From: CAYZWU01 sp964482235
GTDB taxonomy: Bacteria; Planctomycetota; B15-G4; CAYZWU01
Length of the DNA stretch: 64,000 nt
Direction of reading: 5' to 3'
NCBI GenBank assembly: GCA_964482235.1
Contig: CAYZWU010000019.1
Span: forward strand, 26,826-90,825
The first letter of the stretch is position 1. Each line of letters begins with the position of its first letter. A program made the translations under genes and the position numbers. Positions 33,952 to 42,668 of this stretch are shown here, piece after piece. Under the pieces are notes generated by a model. The model saw only the letters and a program-made list of their open reading frames with translations, searched no databases and was not told the origin of the DNA.

Positions 33952-36654
33952 ATGCCAAAGTATATCTACACGTTCGGTAACGGCAAGGCCGAGGGTGACG
34001 CCAAGATGAAGGAACTTCTCGGTGGAAAGGGAGCCAACCTGGCCGAGATGGCCAGCCTTGGTATTCCCGTACCCGCCGGATTCACGATCACGACCCAGGT
34101 CTGCACCTATTTCTACAAGAACAACAAGTCCTACCCGAAGGGCTTCGAGAAGTCGGTGGCCTCGTCGATTGCCAAGACCGAGAAGATCATGAATGCCAAG
34201 TTCGGCGATCCCGCCAACCCGCTCCTCGTCTCCGTCCGCTCGGGCGCCCGTCTCAGCATGCCCGGCATGATGGAGACGGTTCTGAACATCGGTCTGACGG
34301 AGAAGACCGCCAAGGGCCTCATCAAGAAGATGGGCAACGAGCGGTTCGTCTGGGACGCCTACCGCCGCCTGATCATGATGTACGCCGACGTGGTGATGGA
34401 GAAGGCCGCCGGCGTCTCTCCCGCGGGAGGCCAGGGGATCCGGCTCCTGATGGAGCACGAGATGGAAGCGCTCAAGAGAACGCGCGGCGTGTCCGAGGAT
34501 ACCGACCTGACGGCCGAGGACCTCAAGGCCCTGGTGAAGACCTTCAAGCAGCTGATCCGCAAGCACTTCAAGAAGAGCTTCCCCGACGATCCCTGGAAGC
34601 AGCTCTGGGGCGGGATCGGCGCCGTCTTCCATTCGTGGAACGGCAAGCGCGCCATCGCCTACAGGCGGATCGAGGGCATTCCGGACGAATGGGGCACCGC
34701 AACGAACGTCCAGGCGATGGTCTTCGGCAACACGGGCGACGCCAGCGCCACGGGCGTGGCTTTCACCAGGAACCCCGCCACGGGCGAGAACCGCTTCTTC
34801 GGCGAGTGGCTCCCCAACGCCCAGGGCGAGGACGTGGTGGCCGGCATCCGGACGCCGCGGCCGATCAACAAGGCGGGCAAGTCCGATGCCACCCGCGACC
34901 TGCTCAGCCTCGAGGAGGCGATGCCCGAGCTGTACGACGAGCTCGATACGATCCAGAAGAAGCTGGAGCGCCACTACCGCGACATGCAGGACCTCGAGTT
35001 CACCATCGAGGAGGGACGGCTCTGGCTTCTCCAGACCAGGACGGGAAAGCGCACCAGCACGGCGGCGATCAGGATGGCGATGGAGATGCTCGAGGAGAAG
35101 CTGATCACCAAGAAGACGGCGCTCCTGCGAGTCCAGCCGACGCAGCTCGACGAGCTCCTGCACCCCACGGTGGATCCCAAGGGGGAGAAGAACGTCATTC
35201 CCATCGCCCGCGGACTTCCTGCAGGACCGGGCGGCGGCACGGGGCAGATCTGCTTCACGGCCGACGACGCGGAAAAGGCCGCGATGGAAGGCAAGAAGGT
35301 CGTCCTCGTCCGGCACGAGACGTCCCCCGAAGACGTGCACGGCATGAAGGTCGCCGAGGCGATCCTCACGGCCAAGGGCGGGATGACCAGCCACGCCGCC
35401 CTGGTAGCCAGGGGCTGGGGCAAGTGCTGCATCGTCGGCTGCTCCGCTCTCAACATCGAGCTCGAGGCCCGGAAGATCTATGCCGGCGGCCGGGTCTTCT
35501 CCGAGGGCGACTGGATCACCCTCAACGGCACCAAGGGCCTGGTCTACGAGGGAAAGATCGCTCTCAAGGAGCCTGATCTGGATAAAAACCCCCACTATTC
35601 CGAGCTCATGGCGATCGCCGACGAGGTTCGCACGCTCGGTATCCGGACGAACGCCGACCAGCCGGGCGATGCGGCCAAGGCCCGCGCCTTCGGCGCCGAG
35701 GGGATCGGACTCTGCCGCACGGAGCACATGTTCTTCGGTCCGGACCGCATCACCGCCATGCGCCGGATGATCGTTGCCGAGGGCGAGAATGAGCGCCGCC
35801 AGGCCCTGACCAAGCTCCTTCCCTTCCAGAGGAAAGACTTCTACGGCCTGTTGAAGGCGATGAAGGGCCTCCCGGTGACGATCCGCCTTCTCGATCCGCC
35901 TCTCCACGAGTTCATCAGCCTGAACAAGGATGAGACAATCGAGCTGGCCGAGGAGCTCGGGATTCCTCTCGCCAGGCTCGAAGCCAGGATCCAGTCGCTG
36001 CACGAGCTCAACCCGATGCTCGGACACCGCGGCTGCCGACTCGGCATCGCCTATCCCGAGATCACGGAGATGCAGGCCCGCGCCATCGCCGAGGCCGCCG
36101 CGCGGCTCACCAAGAAGAAGGTCGAGGTCTACCCCGAGATCATGATCCCCCTGGCCGGCACGGTGGCCGAATTCCGCAACCAGGCCGCCCTGGTTCGCGA
36201 GGTGGTACAGGAGGTGATGAAGAAGAAGGGTGTCACGTTCCCCTATCTCGTGGGCACGATGATCGAGATCCCGAGAGCGGCGCTCACGGCCGACGAGATC
36301 GGTGCGGAAGCCGACTTCTTCTCCTTCGGAACGAACGACCTGACCCAGACCACCTTCGGCTACTCCCGCGATGACATCGGCGGCTTCCTGCCCAAATACC
36401 TCGACCTCGACATCCTGCCTGCCGATCCGTTCCAGACGATCGACCAGACCGGCGTGGGCAAGCTCGTCGCCATGGGTGTCAAGAAGGGCCGGGCCGCTCG
36501 CCCCAAGCTCAAGATCGGGATCTGCGGCGAGCACGGCGGTGACCCCGAGTCGATCCGCTTCTTCCACAAGGTGAAGATGGACTACGTCTCCTGCTCCCCC
36601 TTCCGGGTGCCGATCGCCCGCCTTGCAGCGGCTCACGCCGCGACCAAGCGGTGA
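33952..36654 (+). CDS. ppdK: Pyruvate, phosphate dikinase
   Basis: A 900-aa enzyme interconverting pyruvate + ATP + Pi and phosphoenolpyruvate + AMP + PPi, used in PPi-linked glycolysis or gluconeogenesis. The N-terminal ATP-grasp domain starts KYIYTFGNGKAEGD... with LLGGKGANLAEMASLGIPVP. The swivelling domain has the phospho-histidine motif GGMTSHAALVARGWGKCC (near residue 480). The C-terminal PEP-binding barrel contains EGIGLCRTEHMFF, LGTMIEIPRA-type sequence and GICGEHGGDPESI, with the catalytic Cys near 856. Length fits bacterial PPDK. The start at 33952 follows GGAGGAGAAAG; a bidirectional terminator follows the gene. Confidence 0.97.
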   Translation: MPKYIYTFGNGKAEGDAKMKELLGGKGANLAEMASLGIPVPAGFTITTQVCTYFYKNNKSYPKGFEKSVASSIAKTEKIMNAKFGDPANPLLVSVRSGARLSMPGMMETVLNIGLTEKTAKGLIKKMGNERFVWDAYRRLIMMYADVVMEKAAGVSPAGGQGIRLLMEHEMEALKRTRGVSEDTDLTAEDLKALVKTFKQLIRKHFKKSFPDDPWKQLWGGIGAVFHSWNGKRAIAYRRIEGIPDEWGTATNVQAMVFGNTGDASATGVAFTRNPATGENRFFGEWLPNAQGEDVVAGIRTPRPINKAGKSDATRDLLSLEEAMPELYDELDTIQKKLERHYRDMQDLEFTIEEGRLWLLQTRTGKRTSTAAIRMAMEMLEEKLITKKTALLRVQPTQLDELLHPTVDPKGEKNVIPIARGLPAGPGGGTGQICFTADDAEKAAMEGKKVVLVRHETSPEDVHGMKVAEAILTAKGGMTSHAALVARGWGKCCIVGCSALNIELEARKIYAGGRVFSEGDWITLNGTKGLVYEGKIALKEPDLDKNPHYSELMAIADEVRTLGIRTNADQPGDAAKARAFGAEGIGLCRTEHMFFGPDRITAMRRMIVAEGENERRQALTKLLPFQRKDFYGLLKAMKGLPVTIRLLDPPLHEFISLNKDETIELAEELGIPLARLEARIQSLHELNPMLGHRGCRLGIAYPEITEMQARAIAEAAARLTKKKVEVYPEIMIPLAGTVAEFRNQAALVREVVQEVMKKKGVTFPYLVGTMIEIPRAALTADEIGAEADFFSFGTNDLTQTTFGYSRDDIGGFLPKYLDLDILPADPFQTIDQTGVGKLVAMGVKKGRAARPKLKIGICGEHGGDPESIRFFHKVKMDYVSCSPFRVPIARLAAAHAATKR

Positions 36655-36680
36655 TCGCCGGACGCAATCCGAAATGAAGA

Positions 36681-36714
36681 AAACGTCGAGCTTTCGGGCT
36701 CGACGTTTTTTTTT
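36681..36714 (+). terminator. Rho-independent terminator of ppdK
   Basis: AAACGTCGAGC (36681-36691), 6-nt loop, GCTCGACGTTT (36698-36708), then a run of eight T. The A-run on the left flank lets it also serve the convergent response-regulator gene. Confidence 0.9.
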
Positions 36715-36750
36715 CAGATGCGATGAAGGGAAGCGTGGATCTGCGCGCGA

Positions 36751-37731
36751 TCAGTCGACAACGCAGATCTGATTTCCGCCGTGCTCCCTGGCCGTGTTCA
36801 GGCCGCGGACAGCGGCGTTGAGAAAATCGTCCACCGTCCTGATGGTCGGCCGCAGACAGGAGGCGATCCCCACCGAGACACGGACCGTCACCTCATCGAC
36901 CGTGTCCGTCAGATCGAAGGGACGCTCCAGGACATTGTTGAAGACCCGGTCCGCCATGGTCTTGGCCCCGTTCAGGTCGGTGGAAGGAAGAAGGAGGAGG
37001 AAGCGGGCATCCTCGATCCGCCCCACGATGTCGATGTCGCGCGACTCGCAGAGAAGGACGGATCCCACGTTCACGAGGATCTCGTTGCCGGCGTTCTTCC
37101 CCGAGGTCTGGAAGATATCGCTGAAATTGTCGATGTCCACCAGGATCAGCGAGAGGGGCGATCCGTAGCGCCGCGACTTCTTGAACTCCTCCTCGAGCTT
37201 GAGGTTCATGTAGGCCTTGTTGCAGAGTCCGGTCAGGGGATCGGTGATCCTGGCCACCAGCCCGTCGGGCCGAACAGGAACGCCGTCCCGGAACAGGGCG
37301 TTGAGGAACTTGTCCTGCTTCCGCCTGTTCCCGGCCAGGAGCTTGCCCGTGTGATCCGAGTCCTCGTAGGGGAAGTTCATGAGGGACTGCACGTTTCTCG
37401 GGCTGAGCGGATATTCCAGGACCTCGTCGGCGCCCACGTAGCGGCCGCGCCCGCGGCTGTACGCATCGTCGCGGTCGGTCATCAGGACCACGGGCAGATA
37501 CTTCCTGCTGGAGATGCCCTTGACTTCCCTGCAGATCTCGAAGCCGTTGATCCCGGGCATCAGCACATCGACGAGGACAAGATCGGGCTTGAATTCCCTT
37601 GCGTATTCAATGACCTTCTCGCCATCGGTCGTGGAATGGACCTTGAGACCGGCATCAGCGAGGATATCGATGATGTCGTTCAACTTCTTCTGATCGTTAT
37701 GACCGAGTACTACTGTTTCCAAGGGAGCCAT
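36751..37731 (-). CDS. Response regulator with degenerate GGDEF domain
   Basis: A 326-aa PleD-like protein. The receiver domain at 1-120 has the phospho-acceptor Asp55 in LVLVDVLMPGING. A diguanylate-cyclase-type domain begins at DPLTGLCNKAYMN (~164) and keeps the metal Asp region LILVDIDNF. The signature loop that should read RxGGDEF is RIEDARF at 238-244, so the GG and the catalytic EF are lost. Cyclase activity is therefore unlikely; the domain may act as a c-di-GMP or GTP sensor or dimeriser. The ATG at 37731 follows GGAGGA; the longer ATG at 37767 has no such site. No kinase gene is adjacent; the orphan kinase at 25581 is a conceivable partner, by inference. Confidence 0.88.
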   Translation of the reverse strand: MAPLETVVLGHNDQKKLNDIIDILADAGLKVHSTTDGEKVIEYAREFKPDLVLVDVLMPGINGFEICREVKGISSRKYLPVVLMTDRDDAYSRGRGRYVGADEVLEYPLSPRNVQSLMNFPYEDSDHTGKLLAGNRRKQDKFLNALFRDGVPVRPDGLVARITDPLTGLCNKAYMNLKLEEEFKKSRRYGSPLSLILVDIDNFSDIFQTSGKNAGNEILVNVGSVLLCESRDIDIVGRIEDARFLLLLPSTDLNGAKTMADRVFNNVLERPFDLTDTVDEVTVRVSVGIASCLRPTIRTVDDFLNAAVRGLNTAREHGGNQICVVD

Positions 37732-37901
37732 GCCATCCTCCGCTAAGGGGACTCCATAACGCTTCAAACAACGGGAGTAGAATGATTTATCGGCAGTTCC
37801 CGCATAAAACCGTTCTCTTTTTGTTTTTTTTGGTCAAGTCGTTCCCCTTCCGCGGGGAAACGTCCTTTCCGCCATCGGACCGCTGACTCCGGCCCGATCG
37901 A

Positions 37902-38648
37902 TCAGAGCTGATCCATCAACTCCTCGGGGATCTCGAAGTTGGCGTATACGTTCTGTACGTCTTCATGGTCATCCAGCTCTTCCATCACCGCCAGAACCGT
38001 TTTGGCAGAATCGAGGTCGAGCATCACGCTGTTCTTCGGAATCATCGTGATCTCGGCCTGCTCGACGCTGATCCCTTCCGTTCCGCGAAGGGCGTTGTTG
38101 ATCGTGCCGAACTCCTGGGGCTCGGCCAGAATGAGAAAGGCCTCGCCTTCCTCCTGCATATCGTCGGCGCCCAGTTCGAGGGCTGCCTCCATCAGCGTCT
38201 CCTCGTCGAGATTCTCCCCTTTGACGAGGAAGGATGCCTTCTTCTCGAACATCCAGGAGACGGAACCCGACTCCCCCATGTTCCCGCCGCGCTTCTCGAG
38301 GATCTTGCGGACCTCGGGCGCCGTCCTGTTCCTGTTGTCCGTCAACGCCTCGATCATGACAGCCACGCCGCCGGGTGCATATCCTTCGTACATCAGCTCG
38401 ACGAATTGACTGCCTTCCAGCTCACCAGTGCCTTTCTTGACGGCTCTCTCGATGTTGTCCTTGGGCATGTTGTCCGCCTTGGCCTTCTCGATGGCGTACT
38501 TCAGCCTGAGATTCATCTCGGGATCGCCGCCCCCCAGACGCGCCGCCGTGATGATGGCCTTGGCGTGTTTCGAGAAAATCTTTCCCTTCTTGGCGTCCTG
38601 CGCCCCTTTTCTGTGCTTGATACCAGCCCAGTGCGAATGTCCTGCCAT
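37902..38648 (-). CDS. YebC/PmpR family protein
   Basis: A 248-aa protein with the full family signature MAGHSHWAGIKHRKGAQDAKKGKIFSK split over residues 1-27, then the conserved NIERAVKKGTGE and YEGYAPGGVAVMIEALTDN blocks. YebC proteins were annotated as DNA-binding regulators. More recent work assigns some members to relieving ribosome stalling at proline stretches, so 'transcriptional regulator' should be treated with care. Start ATG with AGGAAG upstream. It stands 102 nt after the symporter gene and 170 nt before the response regulator, all on the minus strand; co-transcription is uncertain. Confidence 0.95.
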   Translation of the reverse strand: MAGHSHWAGIKHRKGAQDAKKGKIFSKHAKAIITAARLGGGDPEMNLRLKYAIEKAKADNMPKDNIERAVKKGTGELEGSQFVELMYEGYAPGGVAVMIEALTDNRNRTAPEVRKILEKRGGNMGESGSVSWMFEKKASFLVKGENLDEETLMEAALELGADDMQEEGEAFLILAEPQEFGTINNALRGTEGISVEQAEITMIPKNSVMLDLDSAKTVLAVMEELDDHEDVQNVYANFEIPEELMDQL

Positions 38649-38749
38649 GTGAGACTTCCTAACTGCTTTCCATTTTCGCTGTTCTGCAAACCGTCGATAA
38701 AGTGCTTAATCAACGGTCTGTTAGAGACATCTTGCCTTTTCGGTGATCT

Positions 38750-40237
38750 TTAGTCAACAAGTCCGCCGGGACGGCCGTCGGATCGACCGTCGGGACGGCC
38801 GCCGGATCGAGTGAAAAGGCTCACCGCCCAGATGGCCAGGGCTGACAGGAAAAATGCCGGCACCAGCTCGTAGACAACGCTCTCGCTCAGCCCGGAAAGC
38901 TTCCAGACGATGAGCACCGAGGCGCCGGTGATCAGCCCGGCCGCGGCGCCCCAGCGGGTCATCCCCTTCCAGCATAGGGCGAGAATGATCGTGGGACCGA
39001 AGGCCGCGCCCACGCCGCCCCAGGCGAAGAGGACGAGCCAGAACACGAGATCCTCCGCCAGGATTCCCAGGACAACGGCAACGACAACGAGCAGCGCCAC
39101 CACGGCCCTGCTGAGGAGAACGTCGCGTCCCTGTCCTCCGGGCGGGGAGCGGCCCAGGATCTTCTGGCCGATATCGCGAACCACGGCCGAGGCGGCCACG
39201 AGGAGCTGGGAATCCGCCGTGGACATGATGGCGGCCAACACGGAGGAGAGGACCAGCCCGTAGAGAAAGGGGGAGAGGTATCTTGAGGCCAGGCAGAGAT
39301 AGACCGTTTCCACGTCGCCGTCCGGCAGCGCCTCCTTCGTCTCGAGGAGAGCTCTCCCGGCCAGTCCGATGAAGAGGGCGCCCCAGGCCATGACGGTGTT
39401 CCAGATCGTGCCGACCACGGCGGAGAGGCGCAGCTGCCGCGGATCGCTCACGGACATGTAGCGGACGAGGATGTGAGGATTGCCGGGCGATCCGAGGCCT
39501 ATTCCGAGGAAGGCGATCAACCCTCCCGCACCGAGGGCCAGTGGATCGAGGAGGCAGCTGTCGAGCCCCCCCAGCTTCTCGAGCATCGGTCCGACGCCGC
39601 CGCAGTCGGCCACGGCCAGGATCGGGACCGCGACGAGAGCGATGATCATCAGGCAGGCCTGGACCAGGTCTGTGATGGAGACGGCCAGGAAGCCGCCAAG
39701 CATGGTGTAGACCAGAACGATGGCCGCCGTGACCAGAACGCCCGATCCGGCGTCAATACCGAAAGCGGCGTCGAACGCCTTGCCGCCGGCCTTGAACTGC
39801 CCCCCCACGTAGGCGGTCATGAAAACGAGGATGACGGCCACCGAGAGGATGCGCAGCATCTGCCCGCGATTGCCGAACCGCCCTTCCAGGAAGTCGGGGA
39901 TCGTCATGGCGTCGAGCTCCTCGGTCCGGCTGCGCAGGGCCGGGGCCATGAAGAGGAACATGAAGAGCTCGGCCACGATGTAGCCGACGACGGCCCAGAC
40001 GGCGGAGATCCCCCGCGTGAAGGCCACGCCGGTGAAGCCGAGGAGCAGCCACGCGCTCCTTCCCGAGACGACGGCGCTGAGGGCCACGACGAATCCGGAA
40101 AGCCGCCGCCCACCGAGGAAGAACTCCAGGATGCCGCCCGAGGAAAACCGCGCGCTGAGCGCGCCGATGAGGACCATGAGGGTGAGATAGGTGAGGCAGG
40201 CAGCCAGCACCGAAAAGCCAGTATCCCCGAACTCCAC
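38750..40237 (-). CDS. Sodium:solute symporter (SSS family)
   Basis: A 495-aa inner-membrane transporter with about 13 hydrophobic helices, coupling solute uptake to sodium. Family regions seen: the N-terminal FFLGGRRLSGFVVALSAVVSGRSAWLLLG block, YTMLGGFLAVSITDLVQ and the VLAAIMSTADSQLLVAASAVVRDI region that lines the sodium site (S-T-A-D-S-Q). The pattern is closest to PutP/proline-type symporters, but substrate should be considered unknown. The start is GTG and lies 6 nt after the stop of a 33-aa membrane-peptide gene, so the two are coupled. The C-terminus carries a low-complexity GRPDGRSDGRPGG tail. Confidence 0.92.
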   Translation of the reverse strand: MEFGDTGFSVLAACLTYLTLMVLIGALSARFSSGGILEFFLGGRRLSGFVVALSAVVSGRSAWLLLGFTGVAFTRGISAVWAVVGYIVAELFMFLFMAPALRSRTEELDAMTIPDFLEGRFGNRGQMLRILSVAVILVFMTAYVGGQFKAGGKAFDAAFGIDAGSGVLVTAAIVLVYTMLGGFLAVSITDLVQACLMIIALVAVPILAVADCGGVGPMLEKLGGLDSCLLDPLALGAGGLIAFLGIGLGSPGNPHILVRYMSVSDPRQLRLSAVVGTIWNTVMAWGALFIGLAGRALLETKEALPDGDVETVYLCLASRYLSPFLYGLVLSSVLAAIMSTADSQLLVAASAVVRDIGQKILGRSPPGGQGRDVLLSRAVVALLVVVAVVLGILAEDLVFWLVLFAWGGVGAAFGPTIILALCWKGMTRWGAAAGLITGASVLIVWKLSGLSESVVYELVPAFFLSALAIWAVSLFTRSGGRPDGRSDGRPGGLVD

Positions 40238-40243
40238 GGATCA

Positions 40244-40345
40244 CTATTCCCCGAGCTTGCGATGCGGAAGAAGTACAAGGACCAGGGCGAGGAGAATGAT
40301 CAGCCCCGGCAGTACGAACAGAAAAAAAGCAGCATCGAAATCCAT
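40244..40345 (-). CDS. 33-aa membrane peptide upstream of the symporter
   Basis: A small gene too short for usual annotation. The ATG at 40345 follows CCGGAGAGAACCG (good spacing). The 33-residue product is one hydrophobic helix (FFLFVLPGLIILLALVLVLL) with an acidic start MDFD and a basic end PHRKLGE. It ends 6 nt before the symporter GTG. Small single-helix proteins encoded directly before SSS symporters are known in other bacteria and archaea as small accessory subunits, and this is probably such a case, by analogy of position and size only. Longer in-frame starts (to 40444) are polar and lack a ribosome binding site. Confidence 0.7.
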   Translation of the reverse strand: MDFDAAFFLFVLPGLIILLALVLVLLPHRKLGE

Positions 40346-40479
40346 CGGTTCTCTCCGGTAAACGATCCTGCTTTGATTCGATTGTATTTTTGCTGAGAAG
40401 ACGGGAGGACGCCCATCGCGACGGTACGACCTCCCGGCCTCCATGGAGCGGCGCCTGAACAGCCCGTTGAAAAGGGCTG

Positions 40480-40875
40480 TTAACGCTTGGAGAACTGGAA
40501 CGACTTCCGAGCGCCGGCCTTGCCGTACTTCTTTCGTTCCTTCATCCTGGCGTCACGGGTCAGGAAGCCGTTTTCCCTGAGTATTTCCTCGAAGGTCACG
40601 TCGTACTTCATGAGAGCCCTGGAAAGGCCGAGCCTGATCGCTCCGGCCTGGCCCGTGTGCCCTCCGCCGCGGACGTTCACGTACGTGTCGTACTTCTCGA
40701 GCGTATCGGTGGCCTTGAGAGGGGCCTGGACGTCGATCTGATCCTGGATCGTCTTGAAGTAGTTATCGTAGGTCTTACCGTTGACAATGATGCCGCCCGA
40801 ACCTTCGCAGATCCTCACGCGGGCAACCGCTGTCTTTCTCCTGCCTGTACCCCAGCAAAATTCCTTGGCAGCCAA
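40480..40875 (-). CDS. rpsI: 30S ribosomal protein S9
   Basis: A 131-aa small-subunit protein. Typical blocks: GTGRRKTAVARVRI, NVRGGGHTGQAGAIRLGLSRAL, and the C-terminal SFQFSKR that reaches the tRNA-binding P site. The start is TTG with AAGGAGACACGA upstream. It follows rplM by 89 nt, the universal L13-S9 order. Confidence 0.97.
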   Translation of the reverse strand: MAAKEFCWGTGRRKTAVARVRICEGSGGIIVNGKTYDNYFKTIQDQIDVQAPLKATDTLEKYDTYVNVRGGGHTGQAGAIRLGLSRALMKYDVTFEEILRENGFLTRDARMKERKKYGKAGARKSFQFSKR

Positions 40876-40964
40876 TCGTGTCTCCTTGGACTTCTCGGAT
40901 CAAATAACCTGGAGCCGGTCGAGGCGCTTTCGAAGAAAGGGCCTTCCTGCCTCCATTGTTTATT

Positions 40965-41393
40965 TCAAATCTCCAGCGGATCCGGCATCTGAGCCTCGTG
41001 AGGATGCTCGGCCTGGGCGTAAACCTTGAGCCGGCTCATCATCCTGCGGCCGAGCTTGCTCTTGGGCAGCATCCGCTTCACAGCAAGCTTGATCACCCTG
41101 TCGGGGTGCTTTTCGAGAAGTTCGGCCACGGAGACTTCCTTGAGCCCGCCGATCCAACCCGTGTGCCAGCGGACCTTCTTCTTCTCCGCTTTCTGGCCCG
41201 TGAGCCGGATCTTGCCGGCATTGGTCACGACTACGAAGTCGCCGCAGAGGACGTGGGGCGTGTACGTGGGCTTGTGCTTTCCCTGCAGGATCAGGGCCAC
41301 TTTGGATGCCAGGTGTCCCAGAACCACGTCCTGGGCATCGACATGATGCCACTTTGCTTCAACTTCTTCGGCCTTGGCCATGAAGGTTTTCAT
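40965..41393 (-). CDS. rplM: 50S ribosomal protein L13
   Basis: A 142-aa large-subunit protein. Family blocks: KWHHVDAQDVVLGHLASKVALILQGKHKPTY-type N-terminus, GDFVVVTNAGKIRLTG, and VKRMLPKSKLGRRMMSRLKVYAQAEHPHEAQ. The ATG at 41393 is chosen (CGGAG upstream); a longer frame to 41426 adds residues not found in L13. Transcribed from the TTGACA promoter at 41526-41554 with rpsI. Confidence 0.96.
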   Translation of the reverse strand: MKTFMAKAEEVEAKWHHVDAQDVVLGHLASKVALILQGKHKPTYTPHVLCGDFVVVTNAGKIRLTGQKAEKKKVRWHTGWIGGLKEVSVAELLEKHPDRVIKLAVKRMLPKSKLGRRMMSRLKVYAQAEHPHEAQMPDPLEI

Positions 41394-41525
41394 CAAACTG
41401 CTCCGGAAATCTCTATAACCAAACACGGCTCGGGCCGCGTCTCGAAAACAGACCGTTTCAGCAGGGGGCGCTTCAGGACCCCTCGCCGGTCCCCTTCCGC
41501 ATATTTCTGCAGATAAAAGGGAAAT

Positions 41526-41554
41526 AAACTATCCCGATCCCCCCCTTCTGTCAA
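41526..41554 (-). promoter_or_regulatory. Promoter of rplM-rpsI
   Basis: Minus strand TTGACA (41549-41554), 17-nt spacer, TAGTTT (41526-41531). The leader to rplM is ~125 nt. The -10 matches only 3/6, but the -35 is perfect and preceded by an A/T-rich stretch. Confidence 0.5.
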
Positions 41555-41682
41555 ATCCTTTATTCCCTCTTTTGATGAGAACCCGGCTGTTCGGCTGCTC
41601 GAAAAGCGGTCTCTGCTTTCATCATCTGCCGATCGGGAAAGGGGAGACAGAAGAAGAGCCACCTCAACAACTTGATCGATAT

Positions 41683-42630
41683 CTAGTTACGCTGTTTTTC
41701 TTCGAGGACGTAAGAGGGCGAACGGAAGCTGAGGGTCACCTGGGCAACCCCGGCCAATCCCGGTCGTATCTCAAGAATTTTTCTCAGGTTCCGGGCTTTT
41801 TCCTCCGGCCTGGGATCGTTGGAGCTGTAGCGGCTCCCTCGAGCCGATCTCCCCCAGAGGAGCCGGGCGCCGGAACGCGTCTCGAGGACCACTCCGCTGG
41901 GCTGGTTCCGCCCGTAGTCCGAGACGTTGACAGCCGTAACAACGATCGGCGGATTGGATTTGATCTCCTTGAGGACATCGATCTCTTCCGCCACCAGGGC
42001 TCCCTCGCAGAGGGCCCTGTCAGGATACAGGTATCCCGCAACAGGGGTGGTCCGCATGTCGGCTCCCACGATGATGGGCAAGGGGGAGAGGCCTCTGCCC
42101 CTCGGTTCGTCGGCAGGGGCGGAAAAGAGCACGACACCCCTGGAATCGACGTACCAGTGGCGGTTGTCCCGGAGGAAGACGGCTTTCGGACGCCTCAGGA
42201 CCAGCTGCAGCCTGACCTGGGAGGGAAAGACCTTGTCGGCGGCCCGCACATCCTCCACCATCGGGCAGGCCTGGATGATGGCCCGGCGCATCCGCTCGAG
42301 GAGCTCCTCGTCGAACATCGACTGGACCGGCATCCTGCCGAGGACCGCCCTGATGCTGTGCGAGAGATCGACGGCCATCTCGGAGGAGGGATCGAGCCAG
42401 GCCGGACGGCCGGTGCACCGGTAGTGCCGGGGGTGCAGGTCGAACTCCTCCATCCCCGTGGCAGAACCGACGATAGCGTTGACGATCAGCCATGACACCA
42501 GCAGAAAAAGCAAGACTCCGGCACATGCTGCCGGAGCCTTCGGCATCCGGAGGAGCGAGCTCGTGATCCGCTCCAATCCCTGCTGGAAGCCGGTGCCTGA
42601 GCGCCGTTTCTTCCGAGAACCGCCCTTCAT
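41683..42630 (-). CDS. FtsQ-like cell division protein
   Basis: A 315-aa bitopic protein. A basic cytoplasmic start (KKRRS...) precedes one membrane helix (~34-54) and a periplasmic domain. The body fits the FtsQ/DivIB plan: a POTRA-like segment with VEDVRAADKVFPSQVRLQLVLRRPKAVFL followed by YVDSRGVVLF, the usual 'P..v.i.v.eR.Pva......yvD..G.vf' pattern, and a C-terminal KARNLRKILEIRPGL region. It is not next to murC, ddl, ftsA or ftsZ as FtsQ usually is; instead it follows an 85-aa gene by 38 nt. Similarity is by pattern only, so the call is moderate. Confidence 0.6.
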   Translation of the reverse strand: MKGGSRKKRRSGTGFQQGLERITSSLLRMPKAPAACAGVLLFLLVSWLIVNAIVGSATGMEEFDLHPRHYRCTGRPAWLDPSSEMAVDLSHSIRAVLGRMPVQSMFDEELLERMRRAIIQACPMVEDVRAADKVFPSQVRLQLVLRRPKAVFLRDNRHWYVDSRGVVLFSAPADEPRGRGLSPLPIIVGADMRTTPVAGYLYPDRALCEGALVAEEIDVLKEIKSNPPIVVTAVNVSDYGRNQPSGVVLETRSGARLLWGRSARGSRYSSNDPRPEEKARNLRKILEIRPGLAGVAQVTLSFRSPSYVLEEKQRN

Positions 42631-42668
42631 GCCTTAAAGCCGCCTTCAGGTTTCAGATATTCTATTTC

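Noticed and set aside
33868..36636. A 922-codon open frame antisense to ppdK
   Set aside because: Shadow of a highly expressed GC-rich gene; no ribosome binding site, and composition is typical of reverse-complement frames.
37800..37901. Terminator after the YebC-family gene
   Set aside because: A TTCCCC/GGGGAA hairpin exists near 37848-37863, but on the minus strand it is followed by an A-run, not a T-run.
41394..41682. 89-codon frame upstream of rplM
   Set aside because: It overlaps the rplM promoter and leader, lacks a ribosome binding site and shows no protein-like pattern.
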